The position numbers and the translations under genes are program-made. Under the pieces are notes generated by a model. That model was not told the origin of the DNA. It did no database searches and saw only the letters and a program-made list of their open reading frames with translations. 64,000 nt of DNA from Paenibacillus harenae DSM 16969. Lineage in GTDB: Bacteria; Bacillota; Bacilli; Paenibacillales; Paenibacillaceae. Positions within the stretch are counted from its first letter, which is position 1. Each line of letters opens with the position of its first letter. This document shows, piece after piece, positions 18,452 to 26,449 of the stretch. The stretch lies in the NCBI RefSeq assembly GCF_000422465.1, contig NZ_KE383842.1, positions 1,261,845 through 1,325,844 of the forward strand. The letters are read 5' to 3'.

Positions 18452-20715
18452 GCGTCAGCGCCTGCTTTACGGCGCAGCTGGTCCGTGAGACGGAGGGCAT
18501 TGCCGACGACGGATACGGAGCTTAACGCCATCGCGGTGCCGGCCATCCACGGCTCCAGCATGCCGAGAGCGGCAAACGGAATAATCATAACGTTATAAAG
18601 AAAGGCAAACGTTAAATTCTGCCGTACGTTGCGAATCGTTAACCGGCTTATGCGGATCGCTTCCGGAATGGCGTGCAGGCGGGAGAAAAGCAGCGTCATA
18701 TGGCCGGCGCTTAACGCCGCATCCGTCCCGTCCCCCATTGCGAGACCGACATCTGCGGCAGCCAGCGCCGGAGCATCGTTCCAGCCGTCGCCCGCCATCG
18801 CTACCCGCTTCCCTCTCCGCTTCAGCTCCTTCACGAGCTCGACCTTATTCTCGGGCAGCATCGATGCATGCACATGCGAGATGCCCGCAGCCTTCGCGGC
18901 CGCTCTCGCAGGAGCCTCATGGTCCCCTGTTGCCAGATAGGAGGTTACCCCGAGCTCCTTCAACGCTTTCACCGTTTCTCCCGCGCTCCGCTTAACCAGG
19001 TCGCTGAACGCAATAACTCCGGCGCATTCGCCTTCAAGCGCTGCATAAAGCACGGTCTCTCCGGACGACTCGCGAGCGGCAGCGAAAGCCTGCGCCTGAT
19101 TTCCGATCGTCCAGCCGCTGTCTGCCGCGAAGCGGGCATTGCCGATTGCAAACCGCTGCCCCTCAATGGTGGCCTCGATCCCTCCGCCTGGCGTGAACGC
19201 TTGCTCCGCTGCGACGGGGAGGACAAGCCCGAGCTTAGCCGCCTCGCGCTTAATCGCTGCCGCCAGCGGATGCGAGGACCGTCCTTCCGCTGCAGCGGCT
19301 AGACGCAGAAGGGAAGAACGGCTTCCTTTTACCGCCAGCATGGCGCTTATATGCGGTTTTCCTTCGGTCAGCGTTCCCGTTTTATCGAAAATGACGGTCT
19401 GTATGGAGGCAAGCCGCTCCAAAGCGCCCGCCTCCTTCGAGATAACCCCCTGTCTGGCCAATCTTCCGGAGGCGATAACCAGCGATATGGGAGCCGCGAG
19501 GCCGAGCGCGCATGGACATGCCGCAAGCAATACGGCGATCGCGCTGACCAGCGCTTTGCTCCAATTGCCCGGATCCAGAATAACCCCCCACAACAGGACC
19601 GTTATCAACGAGAACAGAAGCATGACCGGCACGAACCAGCCGGCAACCACATCGACATTGCGCTGGATCGCCGATTTCGAACGCTGCGCCTGCCGGACAA
19701 GCTCTTGGATACGGTTCAGCATCGTTGCGTGTCCAGCCGCTTCCGTCCGAATGCGCAGGCGTGCGCTCTCATTGCGCGTTCCTGCCCATATTCGGTCGCC
19801 TTCCCGCTTCGTCACAGGCAAGCTCTCCCCCGTCAGCAAGGATTCGTCGGACGCCGACATTCCGCTGATGACGATTCCGTCGACAGGGACGACCTCTCCC
19901 GCCTCGACGATAACGATTTCGCCTGCCCGCACGAATTCGGTTTGAATTCGGACGACTTCTCCCGCCCGCTCGACGGCTGCCGTCGCATTCTGAAGCTTGC
20001 CGTAGCCTCCCGAGCCCTCTTGCGCCCGAAGCGAAGCGGCTGTTTCGATATATTTGCCGATCAGAACAGCCGTAATAACGACCGCGGATGTCTCGAAATA
20101 GATCGGCGGGGCGTGGGCCGAGGCCGCCGACAGCGGACGGAACAAACCATTCTGAAAGACGACATAATGGCTGTAAAAGTAGGCTGCCGTCGTTCCGACC
20201 GCAACGAGCACGTCCATGTTCGCGCTCCGCTGCCGGAGAGCGTGATAGGCGCCGAAATAAAACGGCATTCCGATCACAAACTGGATGACGGTCGCCAGCG
20301 ACAGCTGAAGCCAGGGCATCGTCAGCCATTCAGGAAGTACGGTCAGCAGCGGCTCTAAGAACGGGATATGCTGCGCCATTCCGGTAAGAAGCGGCAGCGT
20401 GAACAGCGCTGACACCGTAAGACGCAGCTTCAAGGTGTTATGCTCCATTTGCAGCCCGTTACGCGCGTTTTCGTTCAGCAGCGCGGTAAAGCCGAGCTGC
20501 TTGACGCGTTCGGCGATCTGCTTCGCGCCTGTCGCATCCGGCGCATACTGCACCCATGCGGTGCGAAGCGGGAAGCTGACGGCCGCCATATATACGCCCT
20601 CCATTTTGCCAAGGGCTTTCTCAATTCGCGCAGCGCAAGCCGAACAGCTCATGCCCTGCACCGCAAAATCTAAAGTAACGCTATTTGCCGGCGTAATCCC
20701 TTCTTCTCGTTCCAT
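18448..20715 (-). CDS. copper-type P1B ATPase (CcoI/CopA-like)
   Basis: Heavy-metal translocating P-type ATPase of 755 residues with a single HMA domain carrying GMSCSACAAR (Cys24, Cys27). Later motifs are TGES (295-298), the metal-site CPC at 400-402, phosphorylation site DKTGT (444-448) and GDGWNDAP. I take the ATG at 20715 because AAGGAGG lies eight bases before it. The CPC site and the coupled SafE-like gene plus nearby FixH-like gene suggest copper delivery for a cytochrome oxidase (CcoI/FixI role) rather than plain copper resistance; no CopZ or CsoR is adjacent. Confidence 0.9.
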   Translation of the reverse strand: MEREEGITPANSVTLDFAVQGMSCSACAARIEKALGKMEGVYMAAVSFPLRTAWVQYAPDATGAKQIAERVKQLGFTALLNENARNGLQMEHNTLKLRLTVSALFTLPLLTGMAQHIPFLEPLLTVLPEWLTMPWLQLSLATVIQFVIGMPFYFGAYHALRQRSANMDVLVAVGTTAAYFYSHYVVFQNGLFRPLSAASAHAPPIYFETSAVVITAVLIGKYIETAASLRAQEGSGGYGKLQNATAAVERAGEVVRIQTEFVRAGEIVIVEAGEVVPVDGIVISGMSASDESLLTGESLPVTKREGDRIWAGTRNESARLRIRTEAAGHATMLNRIQELVRQAQRSKSAIQRNVDVVAGWFVPVMLLFSLITVLLWGVILDPGNWSKALVSAIAVLLAACPCALGLAAPISLVIASGRLARQGVISKEAGALERLASIQTVIFDKTGTLTEGKPHISAMLAVKGSRSSLLRLAAAAEGRSSHPLAAAIKREAAKLGLVLPVAAEQAFTPGGGIEATIEGQRFAIGNARFAADSGWTIGNQAQAFAAARESSGETVLYAALEGECAGVIAFSDLVKRSAGETVKALKELGVTSYLATGDHEAPARAAAKAAGISHVHASMLPENKVELVKELKRRGKRVAMAGDGWNDAPALAAADVGLAMGDGTDAALSAGHMTLLFSRLHAIPEAIRISRLTIRNVRQNLTFAFLYNVMIIPFAALGMLEPWMAGTAMALSSVSVVGNALRLTDQLRRKAGADA

Positions 20716-20815
20716 ACATGCAGCCTCCTTCCATTTCATGCGTCCCGGTGCTTGTACCTCTGCGTTAATCTATATGACAAGCAAGCGGATTGCATGAATG
20801 GAATATGCGTCCCGG

Positions 20816-22690
20816 CTACATTCTTGCAGGGGCAGGCAGGCCGAGGAGTTCAAGCCCCTCCCGCATCGTATGCTGGTAACGCTCAGTCAGCCATAGCCGC
20901 AAGCTTCTCTGCATCCCGTCAGCTTTTAAAATCGGGCAAGCAGCGTAGAAGTGATTGAATTTGGCGGACAATTCATGGACGTACGCGCACAAATGGTTCG
21001 GGGCAAGCTCCTTAACCGCAGCCTGCCTCGCATCCGGCCAATAGGCAAGCTGTCTGAGCAGGCTCCGTTCTTGAAGCTCCAGCTCCGCGAATGAAAGCTC
21101 ATTGAACGCCGTGAACGCGGGCTGCTTCGCTTTGTCCAATATGCTGCATGCGCGGGCATAGGAATACAGCAAATAAACGCCCGTGTTGCCGGACACCTCC
21201 GTCGCTTGCTCCAGGTCGAACACGACCTCCGTCTGCAGGTGGAATCTTAACAGGTAATACCGGATCGAAGCAGCGGCGATCGTCCGGCTGGCAATGCCTG
21301 CTTTCCGGGAACGCCTGGCATCTATAATTTGTTCCATCCGGTCCAGCAGCTCCGATACTTTAATGCCGATTCCTTGCCTGCCCGACATTGCATAAGCATG
21401 CTTGCCGTCCGATATATCGATGCCTAATCCTTTTGCCGTCTCCGGGCTTAACGATACGACGCCGTAGCTCACATGCTTCAGATTCTCCGCCTGCTTCCCG
21501 TACCCTAAAGCAAGCAGCGCTTGCTTGACGACCGCCTGGGGATACTCTTGACGCTGGTCGATCACGTTGACGACCATGTCCGCGCGTCCAAGCTTCTTCC
21601 TCGCACCTGTCGGATGTGTCGTCCATAACCGGTCCGAAAATTTTTTATACCGAAAATCTTTATCCAGCAGGCCGAACTTCCATAGGTGGTAAGCAATATC
21701 TTTAGCCGTATACGTTAAGATGCCGTTTGAACGGACCAGCACTTTGTCGGCCTGATATTCCGAGGAATCGGGCAACCCGTTCTCCTCCTTCTGCTTGAGC
21801 ACCCAGCAGCCCTTCTGCTTTCCTTCCGTCTCCTGGCGGAATATCGGGGTTTCCCGCAGCAGTTCGAATGCGCTGGACCAGAATCCCTCCCGAACAATGC
21901 TGCTTTCCCATATGAGAACGTCATAATGAATGTTGAATCGTTTCATTTCCTCCACATGCTCGCGAACGATTCGTTCTGCCGTAAGCAACCCTAGCCATGC
22001 GATATTGGAGTGCCCATCTTCCAACGCTTTCAGCACGTTCTCGCGCTCCTGCAGCAGCTCCGGCTGTACTTGATAAGCCCGGTTAATGCCGGCATACGTC
22101 TCCCAGCAGAAATCGCCGAACCGCCCGAACGACTGCGATACCGGCATCTTCAGCAGCCCGACTACCGTATCGGCAAGCTGGTTGCCGAGATCATCGATAT
22201 AATTGTGAACTTCAACCAGGCGGCCTTCCTTGGCGAGTATTCTAGCCAGCGTATCTCCGATGCAGGAATTGCGAAGATGACCGATATGAGCCGACTTGTT
22301 CGGGTTAATCGAGGTATGCTCGATGATTACTTTGATTCCCTGCAGCTGACTCCTTCCCGCAACTTGTACGGACTTCTCCGCCCATTTCGCCCAGTCGAGA
22401 AAAAAATTAAGATAGCCGGGCGGAGCCGTCTCGATTCTCGCTGCAATAGCGACGATACTCGGATGGAGGAGCAGCAGCTCCTTTAATTCATTCGCAAGTT
22501 GCATTGGCGCCCGCTTCAACTGCTTGGCAAGCTGCATCGCGATACTGCTGCTGTATTCCCCGTGATCCGGTTGGACGGGATGCTCCAGCGCAATTTTCAA
22601 AGGAGCGGGATTTGTATGTCCGGCTTCCGAAAGCAAGTTCTTCAATGTTTCTTCGATTGCAGCGGCAATTTCGATGCTAATCATGGTCAT
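20816..22690 (-). CDS. argS: arginine--tRNA ligase
   Basis: Class I synthetase charging tRNA-Arg. The 624-residue protein, using the ATG at 22690 behind GGAGGAG, has an N-terminal Add-1 type domain, the HIGH signature as SAHIGHLRN (135-138), and a KMSKS-equivalent MSGRQG as in many ArgRS. The C-terminal DALR domain holds the anticodon-binding region. It is longer than the roughly 560-residue ArgRS I know from many Firmicutes and contains a SINPNKSAHIGH variant of the active site, so it may be a second or alternative ArgRS. A T-box leader precedes it. Confidence 0.92.
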   Translation of the reverse strand: MTMISIEIAAAIEETLKNLLSEAGHTNPAPLKIALEHPVQPDHGEYSSSIAMQLAKQLKRAPMQLANELKELLLLHPSIVAIAARIETAPPGYLNFFLDWAKWAEKSVQVAGRSQLQGIKVIIEHTSINPNKSAHIGHLRNSCIGDTLARILAKEGRLVEVHNYIDDLGNQLADTVVGLLKMPVSQSFGRFGDFCWETYAGINRAYQVQPELLQERENVLKALEDGHSNIAWLGLLTAERIVREHVEEMKRFNIHYDVLIWESSIVREGFWSSAFELLRETPIFRQETEGKQKGCWVLKQKEENGLPDSSEYQADKVLVRSNGILTYTAKDIAYHLWKFGLLDKDFRYKKFSDRLWTTHPTGARKKLGRADMVVNVIDQRQEYPQAVVKQALLALGYGKQAENLKHVSYGVVSLSPETAKGLGIDISDGKHAYAMSGRQGIGIKVSELLDRMEQIIDARRSRKAGIASRTIAAASIRYYLLRFHLQTEVVFDLEQATEVSGNTGVYLLYSYARACSILDKAKQPAFTAFNELSFAELELQERSLLRQLAYWPDARQAAVKELAPNHLCAYVHELSAKFNHFYAACPILKADGMQRSLRLWLTERYQHTMREGLELLGLPAPARM

Positions 22691-22718
22691 GGCTACTCCT
22701 CCAGTTCGTTGAAAAAAT

Positions 22719-22763
22719 AAAAAAAAGGCCCCCGTCTCTATAAATAAGAGACGAGAGCCGTGA
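22719..22763 (-). terminator. T-box intrinsic terminator
   Basis: GGCTCTCGTCTCT pairs with AGAGACGGGGGCC on the minus strand, followed by seven T, an A and more T. The 5' arm lies directly after the T-box sequence, so it competes with the antiterminator. Confidence 0.9.
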
Positions 22764-22990
22764 AGATCCCGTGGTACCACTCTAAGTGTCAGGCTGTTTT
22801 TGCCTGACCCCTCGTTTTCGTAACGGTCCGTGACCGGATTAGCCTACTGCGGATTTAACCGTTCGGCCAACCATTTCATGGGTCCGCTTCATCCATGACA
22901 TCCGTACCGGCTTTCACTGACCCGGCTCGCTGCGACTATCCGTCCTGAATTACTGTCCCAATCACAAATGTTATTTTTTGAAATTTCCAT
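22719..22990 (-). promoter_or_regulatory. T-box leader of argS
   Basis: On the minus strand, a Stem I region begins near 22965 with an AGTA block, followed by CAGCGAGCCGGG and TGAAAGCCGG. The specifier side is GAAGCGGACCC, in which CGG (22884-22886, an Arg codon) is followed by ACC as in known specifier loops. The T-box sequence AGAGTGGTACCACGGG lies at 22766-22784. Uncharged tRNA-Arg is expected to stabilise the antiterminator. The specifier assignment is by eye; reading one base off gives GCG (Ala), which would not fit argS. Confidence 0.9.
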
Positions 22991-23007
22991 TAATTAATTT
23001 AAAAGTA

Positions 23008-23037
23008 TTTATACCGCACTTCACTTCCTTCTGTCAA
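23008..23037 (-). promoter_or_regulatory. sigma-A promoter of the argS T-box transcript
   Basis: Consensus TTGACA (-35) and TATAAA (-10), 18 bases apart, on the minus strand just upstream of the T-box leader. Confidence 0.7.
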
Positions 23038-23109
23038 GTGCAATTCGCATAACCGATCCATTCGGGCGTCATGTTCACGGAAACAGCTCTTCATCCCCTT
23101 TATTCCGCC

Positions 23110-23988
23110 TTATTTCGCCTGCACGTTCCCCTTCCCTGCAGTTGAAACTCTGCTCAGAACGAGAGCGCCTGCCGTTAGTGAAGCCAGAAAGCTTACACCT
23201 GCGGCAATCGGAAGCGCAGACCACTCGAAAACAGTCTGCCCGAGGTATGTTTGCCAGCCGATCGCAGCTAAGCCTAACAAGAAGGCGACGCCGGTTATGT
23301 GAATCATGCCGCAGCTTGTTTCTCTGGATATCGAAGCTCGCTCTGTCAGCCAAGCGACGATCGGTATGGCTTGCAGCGCATGGAAACCAAGTCCGTGAAG
23401 CCAAATGATATTCCCGCCGCTCCCGGTGAACCGGCTTTGTCCGAGCGAGATCCAGATGCCTGCCGCAAATGAAAACAATACGGCTATCATCGCGTAGCGG
23501 ATCGCGAGAACCAGCTCAGGACGAAGCTCATATGCCTTTTTGCCGAAAAAATGAACGGCGAACATGACATAGAACAATACCAGCATTAAAGCAACGAAGG
23601 CAAAACCGTTCGAAATGATGTTGTCGAATGCAGATCCATTTTCTACGAATCGGGGGTTTACGCCTCTGAAATGTTGAACGTTCTCCGCAAAATAAGAATA
23701 AAGGACCAGCGCAATATACGACCAGCGAAAGAACGCCTTGATTTTCTTGCCCATTCCGGACATCGGCACGACGGCAGCCGTCGAGATCAAGAAAATACCT
23801 AAAGCCGCGTTGAAAGAAAAAGCTTTGGACACATCGCCTGCCGGCGATACCTCGCCCCCATACAATAAAACGTACAGCCCGCATATTCCCGCCAGCAAAA
23901 AGCCCAATAATCCTGTTGCAACGAGCCACTTTTCCCCTTCAAACAGTCTGACGGCCGGTCTCATCCCCCGCTCTGCTTCCTTCCTCAT
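23110..23988 (-). CDS. unrecognised seven- to eight-helix membrane protein
   Basis: A 292-residue hydrophobic protein with about seven or eight predicted membrane segments and short charged loops. No motif I can tie to a characterised family. Conserved-looking polar features inside membrane segments are FAENVQHFRG, RYAMIAV and WLHGLGFHALQAIPIV (paired His), which could be haem- or metal-binding, but this is speculation. The start at 23988 has a weak site; the Met at residue 9 is an alternative. It stands alone between the argS T-box and a gene-free stretch. Confidence 0.6.
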   Translation of the reverse strand: MRKEAERGMRPAVRLFEGEKWLVATGLLGFLLAGICGLYVLLYGGEVSPAGDVSKAFSFNAALGIFLISTAAVVPMSGMGKKIKAFFRWSYIALVLYSYFAENVQHFRGVNPRFVENGSAFDNIISNGFAFVALMLVLFYVMFAVHFFGKKAYELRPELVLAIRYAMIAVLFSFAAGIWISLGQSRFTGSGGNIIWLHGLGFHALQAIPIVAWLTERASISRETSCGMIHITGVAFLLGLAAIGWQTYLGQTVFEWSALPIAAGVSFLASLTAGALVLSRVSTAGKGNVQAK

Positions 23989-24279
23989 CCTTGATCACCT
24001 ATCCTTTAAAGTTATCGTTGTTTTCTACTTTACAGGAAGGATATGGCATAACGTGACAGGCGCAGGAATGAAAAAGGAATAGACTGCAGGAGGATGAAAC
24101 GCTGGACCAAAGTCGTGAGCCCAAGCGTAACCGCTGACGCTTCGCACGAACCAATGGCAGTATATTCATGAAGATCTTTTACATGGTCGCTGGATGTCAT
24201 AAGCTGCTATAGCCGGTTTAGTTCCCAAAATCGGTTATCCATTATTATTAGAGTTGCATCATCATTACCTTAATAATAG
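23989..24279. other. intergenic stretch without recognisable gene
   Basis: About 290 bases between the membrane-protein gene and the terminator at 24280. Only very short open frames on either strand, none with a convincing ribosome-binding site and match. No repeat or RNA family recognised. Confidence 0.5.
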
Positions 24280-24306
24280 AAAAAAGCCCCGCAAAGGGGC
24301 TTTTTA
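24280..24306. terminator. bidirectional terminator
   Basis: AAAAAAGCCCC GCAAA GGGGCTTTTT: five GC pairs flanked by A and T runs, so it can act on either strand. It lies just past the rhodanese stop codon (minus strand). Confidence 0.85.
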
Positions 24307-24338
24307 AGTATTGCATGATTGCGGATGCACTCTATTGA

Positions 24339-24659
24339 CTAATCGCCGGAAGCGACATCTCCGGGCCATGCCAGCATGCCCCCGGTTACGTTAACGACGT
24401 TAAAGCCTTGAGCATGCAAATAGTCGCATGCTTTGCCGCTTCGTCCGCCGCTCCGGCAGATCAGCACGATATCCTCGTTTCCTTGCCGCAGTTCGCCGAT
24501 ACGCTCCTGCAGCTCGGACAGCGGAATGCTGCGCGCTTCTTTAATATGTCCCTCCTGCCATTCGTCAGGCTCGCGAACGTCTATCAGGTTAACAGCCTTG
24601 CCTTCCTTCAGCCTGTTCTCCAGCTCGGCTGTCGTCATTTCCGGATACATTGGATTCAT
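24339..24659 (-). CDS. single-domain rhodanese-like protein
   Basis: A 106-residue rhodanese fold with the typical NLIDVREPDEWQEGHI entry and the active-site loop CRSGGRSGKA, whose cysteine can carry a persulfide. Small cytosolic sulfurtransferases of this kind act in sulfur transfer or thiol redox; the partner is unknown. It lies 17 bases downstream of the YbjQ-family gene and upstream of a strong terminator, so the two probably share a transcript. Confidence 0.9.
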   Translation of the reverse strand: MNPMYPEMTTAELENRLKEGKAVNLIDVREPDEWQEGHIKEARSIPLSELQERIGELRQGNEDIVLICRSGGRSGKACDYLHAQGFNVVNVTGGMLAWPGDVASGD

Positions 24660-24676
24660 CCCTTCAAACCATTTTA

Positions 24677-24988
24677 TTATAAACGTACAGCCGTGCCGCT
24701 TACGGCAACCATCAGCATGCCTTCGCGGATAACCTCGTAATCGATATCGATCGCTACAATTGCATTTGCCCCAAGCTGTGCCGCCTGATTTTTCATTTCA
24801 TCAATGGCCACGTCACGCGCTTCTTTCAGCTTGCTTTCGTAAGCGCCGGAACGGCCGCCGACAATGTCGGTAATGGATGCAAAAAAATCACGGACAACGT
24901 TCGCGCCCATAATAGCTTCACCCGTCACTACGCCTACATAGTCCTGAATCGGTCTTCCTTCAATGGTTGGTGTTGTCGAAATTAACAT
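24677..24988 (-). CDS. YbjQ family (UPF0145) protein
   Basis: A 103-residue protein of the YbjQ/UPF0145 heavy-metal-binding-like family: start [23 protein letters not shown], then [19 protein letters not shown] and the C-terminal [13 protein letters not shown]. These proteins form pentamers; their function is not established. ATG preceded by GGGAGGAG. Probably co-transcribed with the rhodanese gene. Confidence 0.9.
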   Translation of the reverse strand: MLISTTPTIEGRPIQDYVGVVTGEAIMGANVVRDFFASITDIVGGRSGAYESKLKEARDVAIDEMKNQAAQLGANAIVAIDIDYEVIREGMLMVAVSGTAVRL

Positions 24989-25063
24989 GTATATGCTCCT
25001 CCCGCTTTAACCTCAAGCGAATGATTTGGTTTTCTTGTAGTACGCTCCCGCTTATTATGAGTT

Positions 25064-25405
25064 TCAATTATTTGGCTCAAGCTCCTTTATTCGAACCTGA
25101 ACGAGCCGATCCGTGTCCGACTCCACCTTAATGCTTACGCGGATGCCAAACTCACCTGAAACTCTTCGCAGCCACAGCACGAATCGTTCCTCTGCCTGTC
25201 CTCCTTCAAGCATCGTTCTGCCTTCATATTTATAATCGGCAATCGATGCATCGGGATAGGCTTTCGAGGCTTCTTCCATCGCCAGCCTTCCCCACTTCGC
25301 GTAAGCAGGCTGTGCATATTGCACAGATTCTTCCGGCGGCATCGCTTCGGAGGATGTCAGGCTAAGCAGAACAAAGACAGCTTTCATTACGATATGGCGC
25401 AGCAT
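25064..25405 (-). CDS. DUF3889 secreted protein
   Basis: A 113-residue protein with a hydrophobic N-terminus that looks like a signal peptide (about residues 7-20), then PAYAKWGRLAMEEASKAYPD and ADYKYEGR, the hallmark of DUF3889 (YqzG/YhdC group of Bacillus). Function unknown. ATG with AGGGAGG upstream. It stands between the VanW and YbjQ genes without a clear operon link. Confidence 0.8.
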   Translation of the reverse strand: MLRHIVMKAVFVLLSLTSSEAMPPEESVQYAQPAYAKWGRLAMEEASKAYPDASIADYKYEGRTMLEGGQAEERFVLWLRRVSGEFGIRVSIKVESDTDRLVQVRIKELEPNN

Positions 25406-25473
25406 TTCAAACCTCCCTCTATCAGCGCAAGCTGATTATAGGGTCGCCTATTTTTCCCTGACCTATTCTTGGA

Positions 25474-26292
25474 TCAGCTTTCAAGCAGGGGAGCGTACAT
25501 CATTACGGCTTGATTCTCCGTCACGTATTCATCCGCAATCTCTTCATTCGCTTTATTTTGGACAAGGCGATGGATGATGTTACTTCGCAAATAACCTCCC
25601 CAGGGCAAGGAAGAAATCCGGTGGTCCTTCTCGTAAACTTTATAAGAGTACTCGCACCCGGCTGTGGAGCGCCACTCCCCGACCAACTCGTTGTCCGTTA
25701 CCCGGACCCGCAGTTGATAAATGGCCGTTGTCGGATTATAGATTTGTAAATCAAGGTAATTATATGCGCAGGTTGCCCCGCTGCCGAACGGCTGTGTCCT
25801 TCCCGCATCCGGAAAAACGTCGTAGCTGTGGCGATGCCGCTCTTTGACGCGGAGAGGCGTATGCAAAGTCATCCAGTAGATCAAGTTAGACATTTGACAA
25901 ATGCCGCCGCCAATCCCGGTTTTATAGCTTCCATAGAAAAGAACCATGCCCTCCACGTAACCCTTTCGCTTCGTCGGCTTCCCGATCGTCCTCCAGTAGG
26001 AAAAGCTTTCGCCCGGCTTCAGAAGCAGACCGTCCAATCGTTCAGCCGCAAGCTTCAGGTTAATCACTTTGTTCGTTTGCAGCCACATATCCACGTTCCG
26101 CAGCTGCCGGTATAGAGGAGTTGCATGCGTATGAATCAGATAAGGAAGATTGGCGGACGACTTTTCTTTAGCGATCCTGTCGCGGGAAAAAATCCACTTT
26201 ACGTAACGTTTTGAAGCATACCAGCATTTCCCTGCCGCTAACCGCGCTTTGGATCGGCTTATCGGACGGTGGCGCGCATATTCCAGCATCAT
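25474..26292 (-). CDS. VanW family protein
   Basis: About 272 residues when started at the ATG pair at 26292/26289 behind AAAGGGG; a longer in-frame reading has no ribosome-binding site. The domain begins with basic N-terminal residues, then the VanW core LLKPGESFSYWRTIGKPTKRKGY and GIGGGICQMSNLIYWM, and ends with a PNMRLVQN-like C-terminal region. VanW proteins accompany some glycopeptide-resistance clusters but their own role is unclear; there is no van operon here. No signal peptide is seen in the shorter form. Confidence 0.85.
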   Translation of the reverse strand: MMLEYARHRPISRSKARLAAGKCWYASKRYVKWIFSRDRIAKEKSSANLPYLIHTHATPLYRQLRNVDMWLQTNKVINLKLAAERLDGLLLKPGESFSYWRTIGKPTKRKGYVEGMVLFYGSYKTGIGGGICQMSNLIYWMTLHTPLRVKERHRHSYDVFPDAGRTQPFGSGATCAYNYLDLQIYNPTTAIYQLRVRVTDNELVGEWRSTAGCEYSYKVYEKDHRISSLPWGGYLRSNIIHRLVQNKANEEIADEYVTENQAVMMYAPLLES

Positions 26293-26383
26293 GTAACCCC
26301 TTTCTCCCGCAGCTGTATATAATCGTACAATAATCGGAGCCAGTATAAAAGATGCCGGGAAGCATTTTATGTCGTCAAATAAG

Positions 26384-26430
26384 AAAGGCTGCCTCCCAAG
26401 GTCGCAGACCATGGAGACAGCCTTTCATTT
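26384..26430 (-). terminator. terminator after the RND permease
   Basis: AAAGGCTGTCTCC pairs with GGGAGGCAGCCTTT across a 15-base loop, followed on the minus strand by TTATTT. It lies 25 bases beyond the RND stop. Confidence 0.75.
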
Positions 26431-26449
26431 GCCGTTACTATGAATTTAG

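Noticed and set aside
12801..24007. The 17-base string TTGATCACCTATCCTTT occurs at 12801-12817 and 23991-24007
   Set aside because: Both copies lie over the ribosome-binding region of minus-strand genes (cobU and the membrane protein), and one such repeat is not unlikely by chance in this length; no sign of an attachment site or mobile element.
24080..24172. 25-codon frame after a perfect AGGAGG in the gap near 24.1 kb
   Set aside because: The AGGAGG directly abuts the ATG with no spacing, the peptide resembles nothing, and it is very short.
25474..26292. Vancomycin-resistance locus suggested by the VanW protein
   Set aside because: No vanA/H/X/Y-type genes or VanRS pair adjacent; VanW-domain proteins are common in Gram-positives outside resistance clusters.
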